Below, in pieces: positions 13,018 to 25,130 of a stretch of 64,000 nucleotides of DNA (positions within the stretch are counted from its first letter, which is position 1; every line of letters begins with the position of its first letter). Location: assembly GCF_024323335.1 (NCBI RefSeq), contig NC_066585.1, forward strand, positions 178,067,149 through 178,131,148. Direction: 5' to 3'. The notes under the pieces are model-generated. The model saw only the letters and a program-made list of their open reading frames with translations. It searched no databases and had not been told where the DNA came from. This DNA is from Lathyrus oleraceus (Eukaryota > Streptophyta > Magnoliopsida > Fabales > Fabaceae). Both the position numbers and the translations under genes were made by a program.

Positions 13018-16000
13018 GTTAAATATCACACACACATTTTTATTGTCTTGTATTTGCTATTTGAACAACTTTTGAAATTTTAGGATGTTTCTGACCCATG
13101 TACAGTCTGAGGAGTTTGTATGGTTTGGGGCACTAATTTGAGATCATATATTATATACATTTGATGATAAATCCATAAAAGTTTGAATGTTCTTATTAAT
13201 TAGTACATCAGATTGAAATATTTTAATTAATACTTTTGAAAGGGGTCATTTGTGTTTTTTTGTTTGTTGCAAAGGCAATTCGTTTGTGCTATTAATTTAT
13301 AGTTCTGCTGGTTACTTTAGATTTTGATGAGATGATTATTCAATAAAACTGGTTTAGGTTGTACCCCATTGCATTGGGCAGCATTAAGAGGACATTCAGA
13401 GGCGTGCGCTGTGCTTGTGCATGCTGGAACAAAGGAAGAATTGATGGTGAAGGACAATGCAGGATTCACTCCTGTACAGCTTGCATATGATAAAGGTCAT
13501 CGACATGTCGCCCCTTTCCTTGTACGTACCATTGTATTGATAAGACCATTGGTTGTGTAAATTTTCAGGAACATTCTTGACGTAACTTATAGTAATCAAT
13601 AACCATTGTCACATTGTTGGGGCATATTAATGGTTTTTATGTCTAAGATGTCTGTGCACAATAGTCCTTTAGGCTTGGAGCATGGACAATGTCCAAGCCT
13701 ACCAACCTTTTACTGAATTTTAACTTTTTTAGTTTAGAAGAGTGGGGAAACATGGATTAAACTCTAGGTTGCGTTGATCGGAGAGGCTTTGATACTGTGC
13801 CATGAACGAACGGGCTCAAAAGTTTCGTTTAATAAGTGACGCAGCCTAGAATGTGTCTTGATTTGATTTTTCTATTCACTGCACCTCTCATGCATTTTCC
13901 TGAACATGAAAATAAATCAATGGCATATATAAATGACAAAGAAATCATGAAAGCTTATTTACATGAATTTTTCATTGAGAATTTTGGTTAGTTAAATATA
14001 CAAAGAATGGGTTAATTGTTATAACTTCAATATCAAGCTTTGACTATATATGGATTTGTTCAATATTGAATTACTTTCCAATTGAGTATTATTGGAACAT
14101 CTTTCTGCTAACTATAATGAGTATTAGATGTTTAAGTATCTAATGCACGACGCCCCTGTATACTGGACTAATTGCTGTGCTAGATGGCAAAAGGAGTGTT
14201 AGACTTCTTCTAAGGGCAGTTATAGACTGTTACGAGAAGTTATTATGGTAGTTATTGTGAAGAAATAAGATTGAGTCTAACTCAATCCTACAAAACCGGG
14301 TTGTAAGGTGAGGGTTGTCCCCACTTATACACACATGTCCAGGTCATATATTATCTGATGCGGGATTCTTAACACACACCCTCACGCGCAAAATTGGATA
14401 TCTGGAGCGTGAGAATAAATGGTGGGTGGTCCGATAGCGGAAACCTCATTGTAGGTGGTCCACAGAATCTTTTAACCGAAGGCTCTGATACCATGTTAAG
14501 AATTGTGGTTGAGTCTAACTCAATCCTACAAAACCAACTTGTAAGGTGAGGATTGGCCCCACTTGTAAACACATGTTCAAACCATATATTATCCGTTGTG
14601 GGACTATTAACAGTTATGTTATTTAGAAATAAATAGGGAAAAGTTAGGAGAAACAAATTGTGGTATAGTTATTGAATGGTTTTAGGTGGGAGAGACCAAG
14701 CTCTCTAATTCATGGAGGGAGAGACTAAGATCTATAATTCTTGGAGGGAGAGACCATGACTCTCGAATTTATTGGATTAGTTTATGTGTGTATTGTTAAG
14801 AAATGTGGTTGAGCCTAACTTATCCCTAAAAAACCGGCTTGTAGGGTGAGGATTTCCTCCATTTATAAAGACATGTTCAAGCCATATAATGTTTGATGTG
14901 AGACTCTTAACACCTCCCCTCACGCACAGGACTGAACATTTGGAGCGTGGAAATAAATGGTGGGTGACCCGATAGCGGAAATCTGATAGTAGGGTGACCC
15001 ACTAGATCTTAAACAAGGCTCTGATACCATGTTAAGAAATGTGGTTGAGTCTAACTGATCCCTATAAAATCAGCTTGTAGGGTGAGGATTTTTCCCACTT
15101 ATAAAGACATGTTCAGATCATATATTGCCCAATGTGAGACTCTCAACATGTATTATGTATTCTCTATAGTGTTTGTGATTATGTGTATGTTCTGCCATAA
15201 ATAAAAGTCAATTATTACTATTGATTTGTATTTTGGTACTGGTTTCTATCACTGATACCAGAGCAGTAAGATCATAGGAAAATGTTGGTATTACTAAGGT
15301 GAACAAAATCATACATTGAGGCTTTAGAGTGTGGTTTTGAAGGGTTGCTTGCTATGCGACAAATCTGGAACATAATATGAAGGAATGCAAAGAGCGCTTG
15401 AAAACACAACAATTACAAGCGCTTGAAAACACAACAATTACAAGCTTTGGCTGAAACGGTATACAAAACTTTTCTATTCACAAATCTGAACGAGAACGTA
15501 GAGGAAGTGTATCACGAAGGGCATAACAAGACAATGCTTCCATTTGATTTTAGAAATCAAAAAGAAAGGTGATGGAAATAGAAAATTTTCAGATTTTGAA
15601 GCCACTTGAGAACCGGTTGCAACCATCAATGGAGCATGCTAAGGACATATTAAGCACATGCATTTATTTGAAGACTAAAAGCATTAAAAATTGGAATTAA
15701 CATGAATACTGGGGGAGTATTGTTAGACTTCTTCTAAGGGCAGTTATAGATAGTTATGAGAAGTTATTATGGTAGTTATATTATATAGGAATAAATAGGG
15801 AAAAGACAGGAGAAACAGTATAGTTATTGAGTGGTTTTGGGTGGGAGAGACCAAAGCTCTCTAATTCTTGGGGGAGAGACCAGGGCTCTCAAATTTCTTG
15901 GATTAGTTTATGTGTGTATTATGTATTCTCTATAGTATTTGTGATTATGTGTATGTTATTAACGTATTTTGCATAAATAAAAGTCAATTATTACTATTAA

Positions 16001-19000
16001 TTTGTATTTTGGTATCGATTTCTATCAAAGAGCTATTTCACTCTTCAGTTATTCAAAGAGCTATTTAAGTCTTCAGTTATTCAATAAGTGAAAATGATGT
16101 CTGTTAAATTATTGAAGGTATCCTTATAAGCAACATAATTTAGCAGTACGGGTGGTGAATTATAGATCATAGAATAGAAGTAATGTTTCTAGAGAGATTT
16201 TTTGAAAAATCATGGAGAAAAAAAGGGTATTGAATTCATTAACAAGACTTCCACTTAAGTTTTTATTGATTTGGAGAAGGCGTATGCAAAAATCGGCATC
16301 TCGTAGAAACCACTCGGACCCTACTTCTCTATGGTAATGTTCCACTTCGATTTTGGGGGGATGTTGTGCTAACGACATGTTACCTTATAAACCGTATGCC
16401 CTCATCTGTCCTTAACAATAAAATCCCTCATTCAATCCTTTTTCCCAATTCCCCACTTCACCCAATTCCTCCCCGAGTCTTCAGAGTCTTCGGGTCCACA
16501 TGTTTTGTACACAATCTCTCTCCTGGTCTTGATAAACTATAAACTCGTTCACTAAAGTGTGTCTTTCTTGGTTATCATCGATTCCAAAAAGGTTATCGTT
16601 GTTATTCATATACTCTACAATGATACCCCATATCCGCTGATGTTACCTTCTTCGAGTCTGTTCCATATTTCGAGTTCAGTCACGTAACTCCGGAACCCCT
16701 TCAAGAAAGTACTCCCACACCTTTTCCGACAGTTATTAGTGTCCCGTCTACCATTAGTCTATGGCTCTTGACCCCCCTCCCCCCACTTCTCGACCACTTC
16801 AAACATATCAGCGTCATCACCCAACGTTTGTCGTTCCTGTCCCTGAGGTCATACCTGTCTCTGAGGTCATTGCGGACTCTCCTCCGACGCCTCCGCCATC
16901 ACTGGATCCGATCCTGCAATCTGAGTCCGATCTTTCGATTGCCCTTCGAAAAGGTATACGTCAAACACAAAATCCTTCTCTACATTATATTGAATTATGT
17001 TATCATCGTCTTTCCCCTTTGCAGAATACTTGTTTGTCTTCTTTGTCTTCTGTTTCTATTCCTAAAACTCCAGGCGATGCATTATCTCACCCTGAGTGGA
17101 GGCAAACAATGATTGATGAAATGTGTGCTCTTAAAAGCAGTGGTACCTGGGAACTGGTTCCTCTACCCCTGTGAAATCTCTTGTATTTCAACAGTTATTA
17201 CTGTTTTATGTATCCTTTACTGTTGACTAACAGACAGTTGGATTAATAACTGGTGTTACTTTGAGTTTCTTTACTCCTCCAATGTGGTGAGGTGAAGAAA
17301 AAGAGTGGAAACTTTTATCTGGCAGAACTTGCTAAATTAAAATGAGAATAATGATTTTGTTAACTAGAGCCATCATACTTTGCTTTTGGATATTGCATGG
17401 GAACAATGCCTTATTGCATTTGTTTATGCAGTTATACTCTTATTGTCTCTGTAACTGATTGTAGCCAGTGTTCATTTATATTTTTGCAGTCTAATCAACA
17501 ACGGGCTCATAGTAGCCACTGGAGAGGGAAACTTTATTGTGGGATGGTGACAGATATTGGTTATGCTCCCATTTTATTGTGTATTATAGTCTCTCTTTCA
17601 ATCCTCTTCATCAATTCAGTTGTTGCAGGTATTTTCAAAACTGTATTCCAATTTGCAATATCTTTTATACAATGCACTCGCATTACTTGGAGTAATTATA
17701 TGCACATTACTTACCTTTACTAAATCTTTTCCTTTAATGCCAGCTCCTAACCTTAAAAAGATTACAGCTGTTGTTGGATTTTGGTCATGGGTAGCTCTCT
17801 CTTCATCTGTTGGTTCCTTGGTTATGTTTTATAGGTGTAGTAGGTAATTTCCTGTGTCATGCATTCTTTCTGCTTCTGTGTGTGCTATGGTAATATAAAT
17901 ATATTGACTTCTTATATTTGCTTCTGTGTGTGATATGGTAATATAAATATATTGACTTCTTATATTTGACATTATGCTTTGGATGCTCTACCTTCTGCTG
18001 ATGCATGCCTGTTATTGTGTGAATGCTTCATTAAGTTTTTAAGGAACCCATAAATTGGACTTAGGATGCTTACTAGGCCCATAGCGGGGCAGGAAAGGAC
18101 TGGAAAAAAAGGGGGGGGGGGTGTTTTGGTGGGTTTTACGAGGGACGAGGCCATATATTTGGAGAGTGTGTTTTGGTGGGTTTTAAGAGAATGGGGAAGC
18201 TGCCTCGCTGGCAGTTAGTTACATCTGGGTTGTTATAGGGAATGAGATGGGAATAACCTTGCACACTCAAAAACTCTGTTACAACCCTAGAGGGAAAGCA
18301 GGGGAAGAGAATTCTATTGAAGAACGTGGCTCTCGTATGCTTGTAGAGAGCTCATCCTTTATTTTTCTTTGATTTCTAATACAATCAATTTCTCCATTTC
18401 AGTATTGTTTTCAATTCCTTTTCCTTGCTATATCACATGAATGTAAAAATGATATTGGAACATCTAGCATGATTTTTTTTCATGTTCCATTTTCTTTGCA
18501 AGGTGGAGCATCTTCATTTGCTTCATGACTAATAACTTCATTTGCTGTTCATATGCACACAATATATTATACACCTGCTATACACAATTAATGCTATTAA
18601 ACCCGTAAATGTATTCTTGTATATCAGAATTTTTTTTCTTGATTTTATGTCTAAACTTACCATCACCGTAAAATTTTGATGTTACCGTAAATCATATGCA
18701 GACGAGATCCAGGTTATATAAAACGGCCCGGAGACTCGGGTACTCTAAGCGATTCAGAGGTATGTAGCCCCTTCATGGTTTTTGTTTAAAACATGTTGCT
18801 TGTAAGTGATGGGTCTTGTCTAGACAAGACTTTCACTTAGGCCAAATTTTATCAGGGGAGAACTGTTATATTACATAGGTCCTCTTTCCTGAGTATTGAC
18901 TTTTAGGTAAATGAATTAGATGCCCCCTAGATAAAAAATCGCTTGAATTTATTTCTGCCGAAATGGATGTGTGGCACATTCTGTCGCATACTTTTATTGT

Positions 19001-20502
19001 TTGTTTATTCCTATAAATGTCACTTTATACTTCAATTAATACTTTAATATAGACATGTTTTCTTGTATTTTAAAATTGTACAGTGAATGTTACTTTGTTG
19101 TATTATGCAGGATCCCTTGTTGAATATTGAGCTGAACAGTTCCTCTGTTTGGATGGGAAACTGGTCTCAACTTTGCCCTACCTGCAAGGTTTACTTCATG
19201 TGCATTCTTTTGAGTATTTGAAAAGTCTAATAATGTTGATACCTTACTTTCTTTTATGTGTTATTTTATTAAACTCTCAAAAGAAGTGATCACTTATCAG
19301 GTTTTCTTGAATTGTATCATCAGATAATAAGACCTGTCCGATCTAAGCATTGCCCTACTTGTAAGCGTTGCGTGGAACAGTTCGACCACCATTGTCCGTG
19401 GATATCTAATTGTGTTGGGAAGGTAAGTGGTGTGTTATTTTAATCTTTTTACCTACTAGAAGAAAAATTCATTCTTATGATGGACTTCTTTTATTCCTGG
19501 TCTTCTAAAGATTGATATATGATAAATGAAGTGAGGATTTTTCATTCTCTCTCAATAGATATATTTCATTTGGAAAAAATATAATGTGTTTGGGTTCGGC
19601 ATTTCTAGTAAAAGCAATAGCATCTATTCTTCTTTTCCTAGTTTCATATGAGCCTTAATATCGTAATTGATATTCTTTATTTTAATCTTGCAGAGGAACA
19701 AAAGGGATTTCTTTATTTTAATCTGCTTGGGAACTATAACGTCTTCCGTCAGTGCCGGCATTGCAGTCCATAGTATGCCTCACAAAGCTCTTTTTACAAT
19801 GTTCTACATATTGAAGCTGACTAATATTTTGTTTCACCTGAACTAGATAACAGCCTTGTTTTCCATGACAGGAATTTGGACATCAATACCAGCATTACCA
19901 GCAGGAGAAACATGGATTCATCAGGTGTTAGTAAGAAATCCAGGTCTTGTTGCATTTTTGGTGATGGACGCCGTTGTCGTCGTTGCAGCTACAACTTTGA
20001 CAGTAACACAGGCTTCCATGGTAATTGCGTAAACCATACCGGCCAAATTTTTTATCAGTAATCACTGAGGTTATTGTCAACAATATTATTAGAGAAATTG
20101 CCAAAAAGAATTATTGATAAATGTAACACACCTTTCACCAATTGTCATCTTTAGGAAAAGAAGAGGAAACAATTTACTGTCATGCTTACCAAATCTGAAG
20201 GATTTTAAATATATACGTCGTGCACAACCATCTCATTCACTCACCATTTCTTTCCATTACTCAAACACCTTGAAGATTGTTATGTAATTTCATGTTTGCA
20301 AATAATGCTGCAGATAGCACGGAATGTGACCACAAACGAACTAGCAAATTCCTTACGTTATGATTATCTGCGCGGTCCTGATGGGCGGTTCAGAAATCCA
20401 TATAATCATGGTTGGTGGAAGAACTGTGTTGATTTTCTTTTTCTGGGCCACACAGATGATGATGATATTGCCTGGCCTCCATTACAGCAGGTGGCTACGT
20501 AA
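10588..20502 (+). CDS. Ankyrin-repeat DHHC protein S-acyltransferase (PAT23/TIP1 type), 13 exons
   Basis: A palmitoyltransferase that adds fatty acid to Cys residues of membrane-associated proteins; an integral endomembrane protein. Exons: 10588-10818, 11059-11199, 11950-12062, 12470-12549, 13358-13521, 17490-17628, 17744-17843, 18702-18759, 19111-19188, 19324-19422, 19694-19772, 19872-20020, 20314-20502. All introns are GT-AG and phases agree; the sum is 1620 nt, 539 aa plus stop. Ankyrin repeats fill about residues 22-243 ([39 protein letters not shown]). Four membrane spans lie near 268-290, 297-320, 406-427 and 453-475. The Cys-rich domain starts at C364 and ends with DHHC 389-392 (catalytic C392). 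After span 4 come a TTNE motif and NPYNHG, as in DHHC enzymes. Arabidopsis has two such proteins, PAT24/TIP1 (about 620 aa) and PAT23 (about 536 aa); the length and short C-tail favour PAT23. No lesion is visible. Intron 5 (13522-17489) is swollen by transposons. Convergent with the L-galactose dehydrogenase gene. Confidence 0.93.
12965..13016. repeat. ATT microsatellite in intron 4
   Basis: About 17 uninterrupted ATT units within intron 4 of the acyltransferase gene; likely length-polymorphic. Confidence 0.95.
14256..14612 (-). mobile_element. TRIM element 1 (terminal-repeat retrotransposon in miniature)
   Basis: A 357-bp element with two 119-bp LTRs (14256-14374 and 14494-14612), TG...CA ends and a perfect 5-bp TSD gttat (14251-14255, 14613-14617). 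The primer binding site, TGGTATCAGAGC on the minus strand, lies at 14482-14493 directly against the LTR, which sets orientation. A purine-rich tract (minus strand GCGTGAGGGTGTG) adjoins the other LTR. There is no coding capacity. It is inserted in the 5' LTR of the element at 14197-16027. Confidence 0.88.
14794..15148 (-). mobile_element. TRIM element 2, same family as element 1
   Basis: A 355-bp element with 119-bp LTRs (14794-14912 and 15030-15148), primer binding site TGGTATCAGAGC on the minus strand at 15018-15029, polypurine tract GTGAGGGGAGG on the minus strand at 14913-14923, and a perfect TSD tgtat (14789-14793, 15149-15153). It lies in the same 5' LTR and orientation as TRIM element 1, only 182 bp away. 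The different TSD shows a separate insertion event. Confidence 0.88.
16330..17174 (+). pseudogene. Copia pol fragment (integrase C-terminus into reverse transcriptase start) in intron 5
   Basis: Plus-strand reading, with frame changes, gives [20 protein letters not shown], then [15 protein letters not shown] (integrase C-terminal region), a Pro-rich linker from 16761 ([13 protein letters not shown]...PTPPPSLDP), and the reverse transcriptase start [26 protein letters not shown], where similarity stops at 17174. No LTRs or gag are present, so this is a truncated fragment of an Ale/Ivana-like Copia element. The start position is approximate. Confidence 0.75.
17872..17969. repeat. Tandem duplication of about 49 bp in intron 7
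   Basis: Two adjacent copies of a unit running from CTTCTGTGTGTG to GACTTCTTATATTTG, differing by one base (gctatgg versus gatatgg). Confidence 0.85.
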
Positions 20503-22104
20503 AACAGTCTCCATTGCTGTTATACATCATTTGTTATATTATTACTTGGTTCTAATTCAGATATATATCAGTCATTTGACGGCTGTTTATTTATTGACAC
20601 ATGTACATTCGATTACAGCACAAAGTAATAAAACAACTTTTTCTGGGTTCTCAGTAATCACATTTTTTGATACACTGCGTTCACTTATGCCAATTGTGCA
20701 AGTGTTTGGTTGCAACAAATGTCTTTTAGATTTTAAGTGCAACGGTGAAAGCTTCAGTGCTTCCGTTTTTGGATTTGTAAGTCCTTGACATTTCAAAAGA
20801 TTTAGGTTTTGATCTGATTTGGCCAAAAAAAAATCTGATCTGATTTGCAGGCTGAAATATACTATGTTCTGTTTGGCAGGCTACTTTTTGACTTATAGAA
20901 CTCATATTTTAACAAAAAATTGTTTGGTAGTATTAATTTTCTCTCAAGTTTATTTTATTTTTACCAACTTTTAATTTTCTTTTTAAGCTTATTTTTTGGA
21001 TAACCTTAAAAACTAAAAATTTAACTCAACAATTAATTTTTTGTTATTTCAGTTTATAAATTAATTCAATAATTAGTTTTAAAAATAAAATAAAATGTTC
21101 ATCCACTATAATCAGTTACTCCGCCACTACAAACCAAATTATATCTTATTGTTACTTCTTTTTTTTCCTTTCAAAACAGAGCCTAATTGCTAAAGTTTTA
21201 AAGAAGGGTCTTGCTACGATTAACCCAAAGACATTTTAAAAACGCCACATAAAAAAAATTAATTCAATAGTTAAATATTTCAAATTTTAAATACATAAAA
21301 AACTTACTGGTTTCATATATTTTTAAATATATGTCTAAATTTTTTTTAAATACATATATTTTCATAAAAACTTACTATTTTAGATTAAGTGTGCTATACG
21401 AATTTAGGCCCTCGAATTTCAAAACTTTGAGTTTTGATCTAGTTGTCAGTCAGAAATACCACATTAATAATATATAGAAAATAACAATTACATACAAATT
21501 AATAACAATGCAATATTATTGAAACGAGAAATGATGTTTGAAACATTAAAATGAGATATCAAATAGTCTCTCTGTTTTTGCAGAGTACTCATAAATATCT
21601 CAAATTCCATTTGTTCAAAAAATTAAGAGATCCGAGATAATAACTATAGTGTCACATACATATCTCAAATCCCATTTATTTAAATAACACAATTATCATA
21701 ATATAATCAACTTTTTCTTAAAATAAAAATACAGGTTCGAAAGACAGAAAAGATTAAAACTCCAAAAAAAGCATGATTGGGGGAAACTATAATTTTTTTT
21801 GCCAAGTTACAACAGCAGTGGAGCTTCTAAATTATACAGACAGATGGAACCAACCAATGACTAGTTTTATTCAAAACATCAGAGTTTCGAGATGTTCTTT
21901 ATTTACCATATATACTAGTTAACCTTACTCCGTAGCTGGAGGAGATATGCACAATAACATCATCGCGTGCACTCTATAGACGACAGGCCAAAATAATTTG
22001 GATAGTGCATCTAACTCCTCTTATTGAACAGAAATACAGACCATTTGGAATGAGACAACTGTGTGACGTCTTGATAGGCAGTATCAGAAAGAAGGGAGTC
22101 AACT
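20503..22104. other. Convergent 3' flanks of the two genes, with possible MITE
   Basis: The acyltransferase 3' UTR probably uses an AATAAA-like signal near 20624-20632. On the other strand AATAAAG at about 21893-21900 suits the L-galactose dehydrogenase transcript, about 200 nt after its stop. Between them, about 20868-21185 is bounded by weakly inverted ends (TTCTGTTTGGCAGG and the complement of CCTTTCAAAACAGAG), suggesting a hAT-like MITE, but no TSD could be shown. Confidence 0.35.
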
Positions 22105-24524
22105 CTACTGGATTCCACTAGGCCACGACTGATTTTTGACAGGCTTTAGAATGGCTCCAACTTCTGACAGAGCCTCTTCATCGATTCCAGAAGCTGCTAG
22201 TTCTTTTGCAGCAGCAACATTTTCCTCCACCTATATTTTATCAAATTTAGAACAGCTCATCCTTATCATCAGATCTAAAACGGACTTTTCATCAATGAAG
22301 AATATTTTTTTCATGAAAGTCGAAACTATGAAAGAAAAAGCTGGAACACAGTATAGGTTCATAATCGACCTCTGTAAACGTTTGTCAGATTTTCTGGAGT
22401 ATGAATAATACAAAATATTTATAACACCTCAATCAACATTGCTCAGCAACATACCTCAATCAACATGGCTCAGCAACATCAACTATAACAATACTTTTTA
22501 TAAAATCCATTGATACATAAAAGTTAATGTGATATAACATGAACACAGACATATAATTCAATAAAAATGGGTGCTTCTTACAGATACACTTCACAACATT
22601 ACAATCAATTAAAGCCTAGAAATCTAGTCGGTAATTACTTTAATCAAATAAATAAAATGCTATCCGTTAACCTACATTACCACCTGATCAACAAATGTTG
22701 CGCTAGCATGCATTTTTTAAACTCGTGATTAGTGAGTATGAAAAAGATAGAAGAAAAAATATGTACATGTTTTACAGAGGACAGTGCCCATATATGCTTT
22801 ATTGTAAATATCAAAGAGAGAGGTAACGATCTTATCTGATAAACCAAGTTATACAAGGACACAAGCTTTGGAGCAAATCTTAATGCATTATGCACCAAAT
22901 AACAGACTTTCATAACATAGATATATGCAATTAAATATGACAATTTATGAACATGAAACAGAATATGACAGTTTATGAAGATAAAACAGAACCTGTTCAA
23001 CAGATCTCATGCCAACAAGCACTGATGTGATTTCTTTATTTAGCAAGCTGTACTGCACTGCTAACTTTGAAATGTTTTTTCCTTTTTCTTTGCAAGAAGT
23101 AGCAGCAGCTTTACAAACAGACTGCAAATCCCAAATAAAATACATAGAACCATTATAGTTTTTGAAGAAATATGTGATATGCCAGACCATAAACATAAAA
23201 TAGAGATTCATGAGACATTCAAAATGTCCAGGAACATCATCAGTACTAGTAGGCAATTTGCTTATCTTCCTAAAATATAGAAGGCCATGAACATTCGTTC
23301 ATTGTCATATGGAGGAAAAATCACTAGGCTGGCTAATTAATTTGAGTCTTCTTTTCTGACTATATGTGAATTCTGTTTCAATTTTCTTTTATTGTTGTCT
23401 GTCTTATACATCAAGTAACATTATCCTTTTGTATAAGAAAATACCAGAGCACAAGAAATTTAATAACAAATTACAATCTTTTTGTTTGCAAAAGATGATA
23501 TTGGTGCAAAGTTCTTATTCACACACACACCACAAAAGCATGATTCGGTGTTCACAATCAAACTCAAGACTGGTAAAGAATAAGATAGGACCTTAAGTTC
23601 TGGTGAAGCGGGATGCCATTCAGGAGGGCCAGCCTCAGTGAGAAGACCCATCGCCAACGGGGAAGCACTGATGATACCGACCCCTTTGGACTTCAGATAG
23701 GGCACTATATCCTCCAAGGTCGAATCATTGATAGAGTGATGGCAATAGGAAAGTATAACATCCAATGTTCCAGGCGGAACCCTATCGAGAACATAAGTAA
23801 ATATCCCCAACGGAAGTCCCGTAATCCCAATGAAACGAGTCTTCCCTGCTTCCTTCAGTTTCTGAAGTGCAGGAATTGTCTCATTAACAATCTGAACAAA
23901 AAACCAAACAGTTAGCACTCCTTGAAACAGTCACCAAATTTGACTATGCCACAACAGCAACAACAAACAAGCCTTATCCCACTAAATTGGGTCGGTTACA
24001 TGGATCAATTTTCGGCCTTATGTTCTATTATGCTACAACTGTAAAACAGCATACCTGATCCAACGATCCAAATTCAATGTCATGGCATTGAAGAATATCA
24101 ACATAATCAAGCTGCAACCTTTCCAAGCTCTCATCTATACTTCTCGTGACTCTCTCTGCACTAAAATCAAACCCATCTTCGTAGCGTCCACACTTGGTTG
24201 CTACAATGTATTCACTTCTCGGAACATTTAGGGCTTTCAATGCTTTACCCAGCACTTTTTCCGACAGTGTTGATCCGTAGTAGCTTCAATTTTTGAAAAA
24301 TTGTTAAAATGGAAGAAGAAAATAAAAAGAAAGAAAAAAAAAGGAAAAGAGAATTTTGCTTACGGAGAAGTGTCGAAGAAGTTGATGCCGGATTGAAAGG
24401 CGAGACGAACAGAGGCATTAGCTTGTTGTTCGGAAACTGAACCGAAGACGTTGCCGAGAGGTGAGGCCCCGAAGCCCACTAAGCTTAGTTTCAGTCCTGT
24501 TCTTCCAAGCTCCCTTAACTCCAT
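22105..24524 (-). CDS. LGALDH: L-galactose dehydrogenase (aldo/keto reductase), 5 exons
   Basis: Oxidises L-galactose to L-galactono-1,4-lactone with NAD+ in the cytosol, the next-to-last step of the Smirnoff-Wheeler route to ascorbate. Exons on the minus strand: 24524-24364, 24283-24055, 23891-23592, 23121-22993, 22230-22105; all GT-AG, phases consistent, 945 nt, 314 aa plus stop (Arabidopsis enzyme about 319 aa). It starts MELRELGRTGLKLSLVGFGA and ends NQSWPSGIQ. The aldo/keto reductase tetrad is visible as D51 and Y56 (DTSPYYG), K84 (ATKCGRY) and H121 (QCHDIEFG). Other landmarks are ESLERLQLDYVDIL, GKTRFIGITGLPL, SPLAMGLLTE.GPPEWHP and SVLVGMRSVEQVEENVAA. No defect is seen. The last intron (762 bp) is the longest. 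Confidence 0.94.
23953..24025. repeat. Short dispersed plant repeat in intron 2 of LGALDH
   Basis: The phrase CAACAACAAACAAGCCTTAT followed by CCCACTAAATTGGGTCGG and CATGGATCAATTTTCGGC matches, from memory, a short repeat found scattered in many plant genomes. Its class (SINE-derived or other) is not decided here. Confidence 0.5.
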
Positions 24525-25130
24525 TTTCGTCTCTCCCTTTTTCGGTTTATGGGATAAGTATCAATCATATACAGTATATAGTATGATCCATTTGTACTTT
24601 TGGTAAAGTATGGTGTGGCCCCACAAATTATTGATTCCAACAAGTTTTAGTACGTTATATTAATATGAAAGTTTTGGTTGTTAGGTTTGTTTCAACATTT
24701 TAACTGGGTTTTAGCATTTTAAGGAATTTGGTTAAACTCTTTGGTTGTTAGGTTTGTTTCAACATTTTAACTGTTTCAACCTTTGTGTCATTAAACATGT
24801 CTTTGTATTTTTATTTTATTACTTAGACTAATATGTAATCTTATTGATTGTTATCTAGACATATTTTGGGAATGAGTTGGTCATTTCCTTTTGTTTGGTC
24901 CCATATTTATAACATGTAGACATCAAAATAGTCTATATTTGTTGGAAATTCTTGATGGTTAAGAAAATGTGCTTTTATCATTACTGTGACATACATGTTC
25001 ATACCTTGCTCGTTAAATCATTATTTCTATGTATGAAAATTACTACAACTGCACCTGGACTGCATCTTTTAAGTAACTCTCTCCAACAAATATAACTCAT
25101 CCATTATAAAAGTTACTACCTCCATTTTTT
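24525..25130. other. 5' flank of LGALDH and intergenic sequence with a direct repeat
   Basis: On the minus strand a TATATAC stretch at about 24573-24583 lies 50-60 bases upstream of the ATG and could be a TATA element. A 33-bp direct repeat (TTGGTTGTTAGGTTTGTTTC...) occurs at 24674-24706 and 24741-24773. Nothing coding is seen. Confidence 0.4.

Larger units (their letters stand above)
14197..16027 (+). mobile_element. Non-autonomous LTR retrotransposon in intron 5 of the acyltransferase gene
   Basis: Two direct repeats begin TGTTAGACTTCTTCTAAGGG and end GGT(A/T)(T/C)...TTTCTATCA: the 5' LTR 14197-15251 (about 330 bp once its two inserted elements are removed) and the 3' LTR 15721-16027 (307 bp). 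A primer-site-like TGATACCAGAGC follows the 5' LTR at 15253-15264, and the polypurine tract CTGGGGGAGTAT (15709-15720) abuts the 3' LTR. The 469-bp interior has no usable ORF and includes a 25-bp tandem duplication (GCGCTTGAAAACACAACAAT unit, about 15394-15443). Flanks are aggag (14192-14196) and aagag (16028-16032), a TSD with one change. It must have been mobilised by enzymes from another element. Confidence 0.8.

Noticed and set aside
13740..13860. Possible further TRIM copy (GAGGCTTTGATACTGTGCC)
   Set aside because: It resembles a primer-site complement but lacks flanking 119-bp repeats.
22677..23256. Open frames of about 100 codons on the minus strand across intron 4 and exon 4 of LGALDH
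   Set aside because: Only the exon 4 part (22993-23121) is meaningful; the rest is intron read-through rich in Phe, Ile and His.
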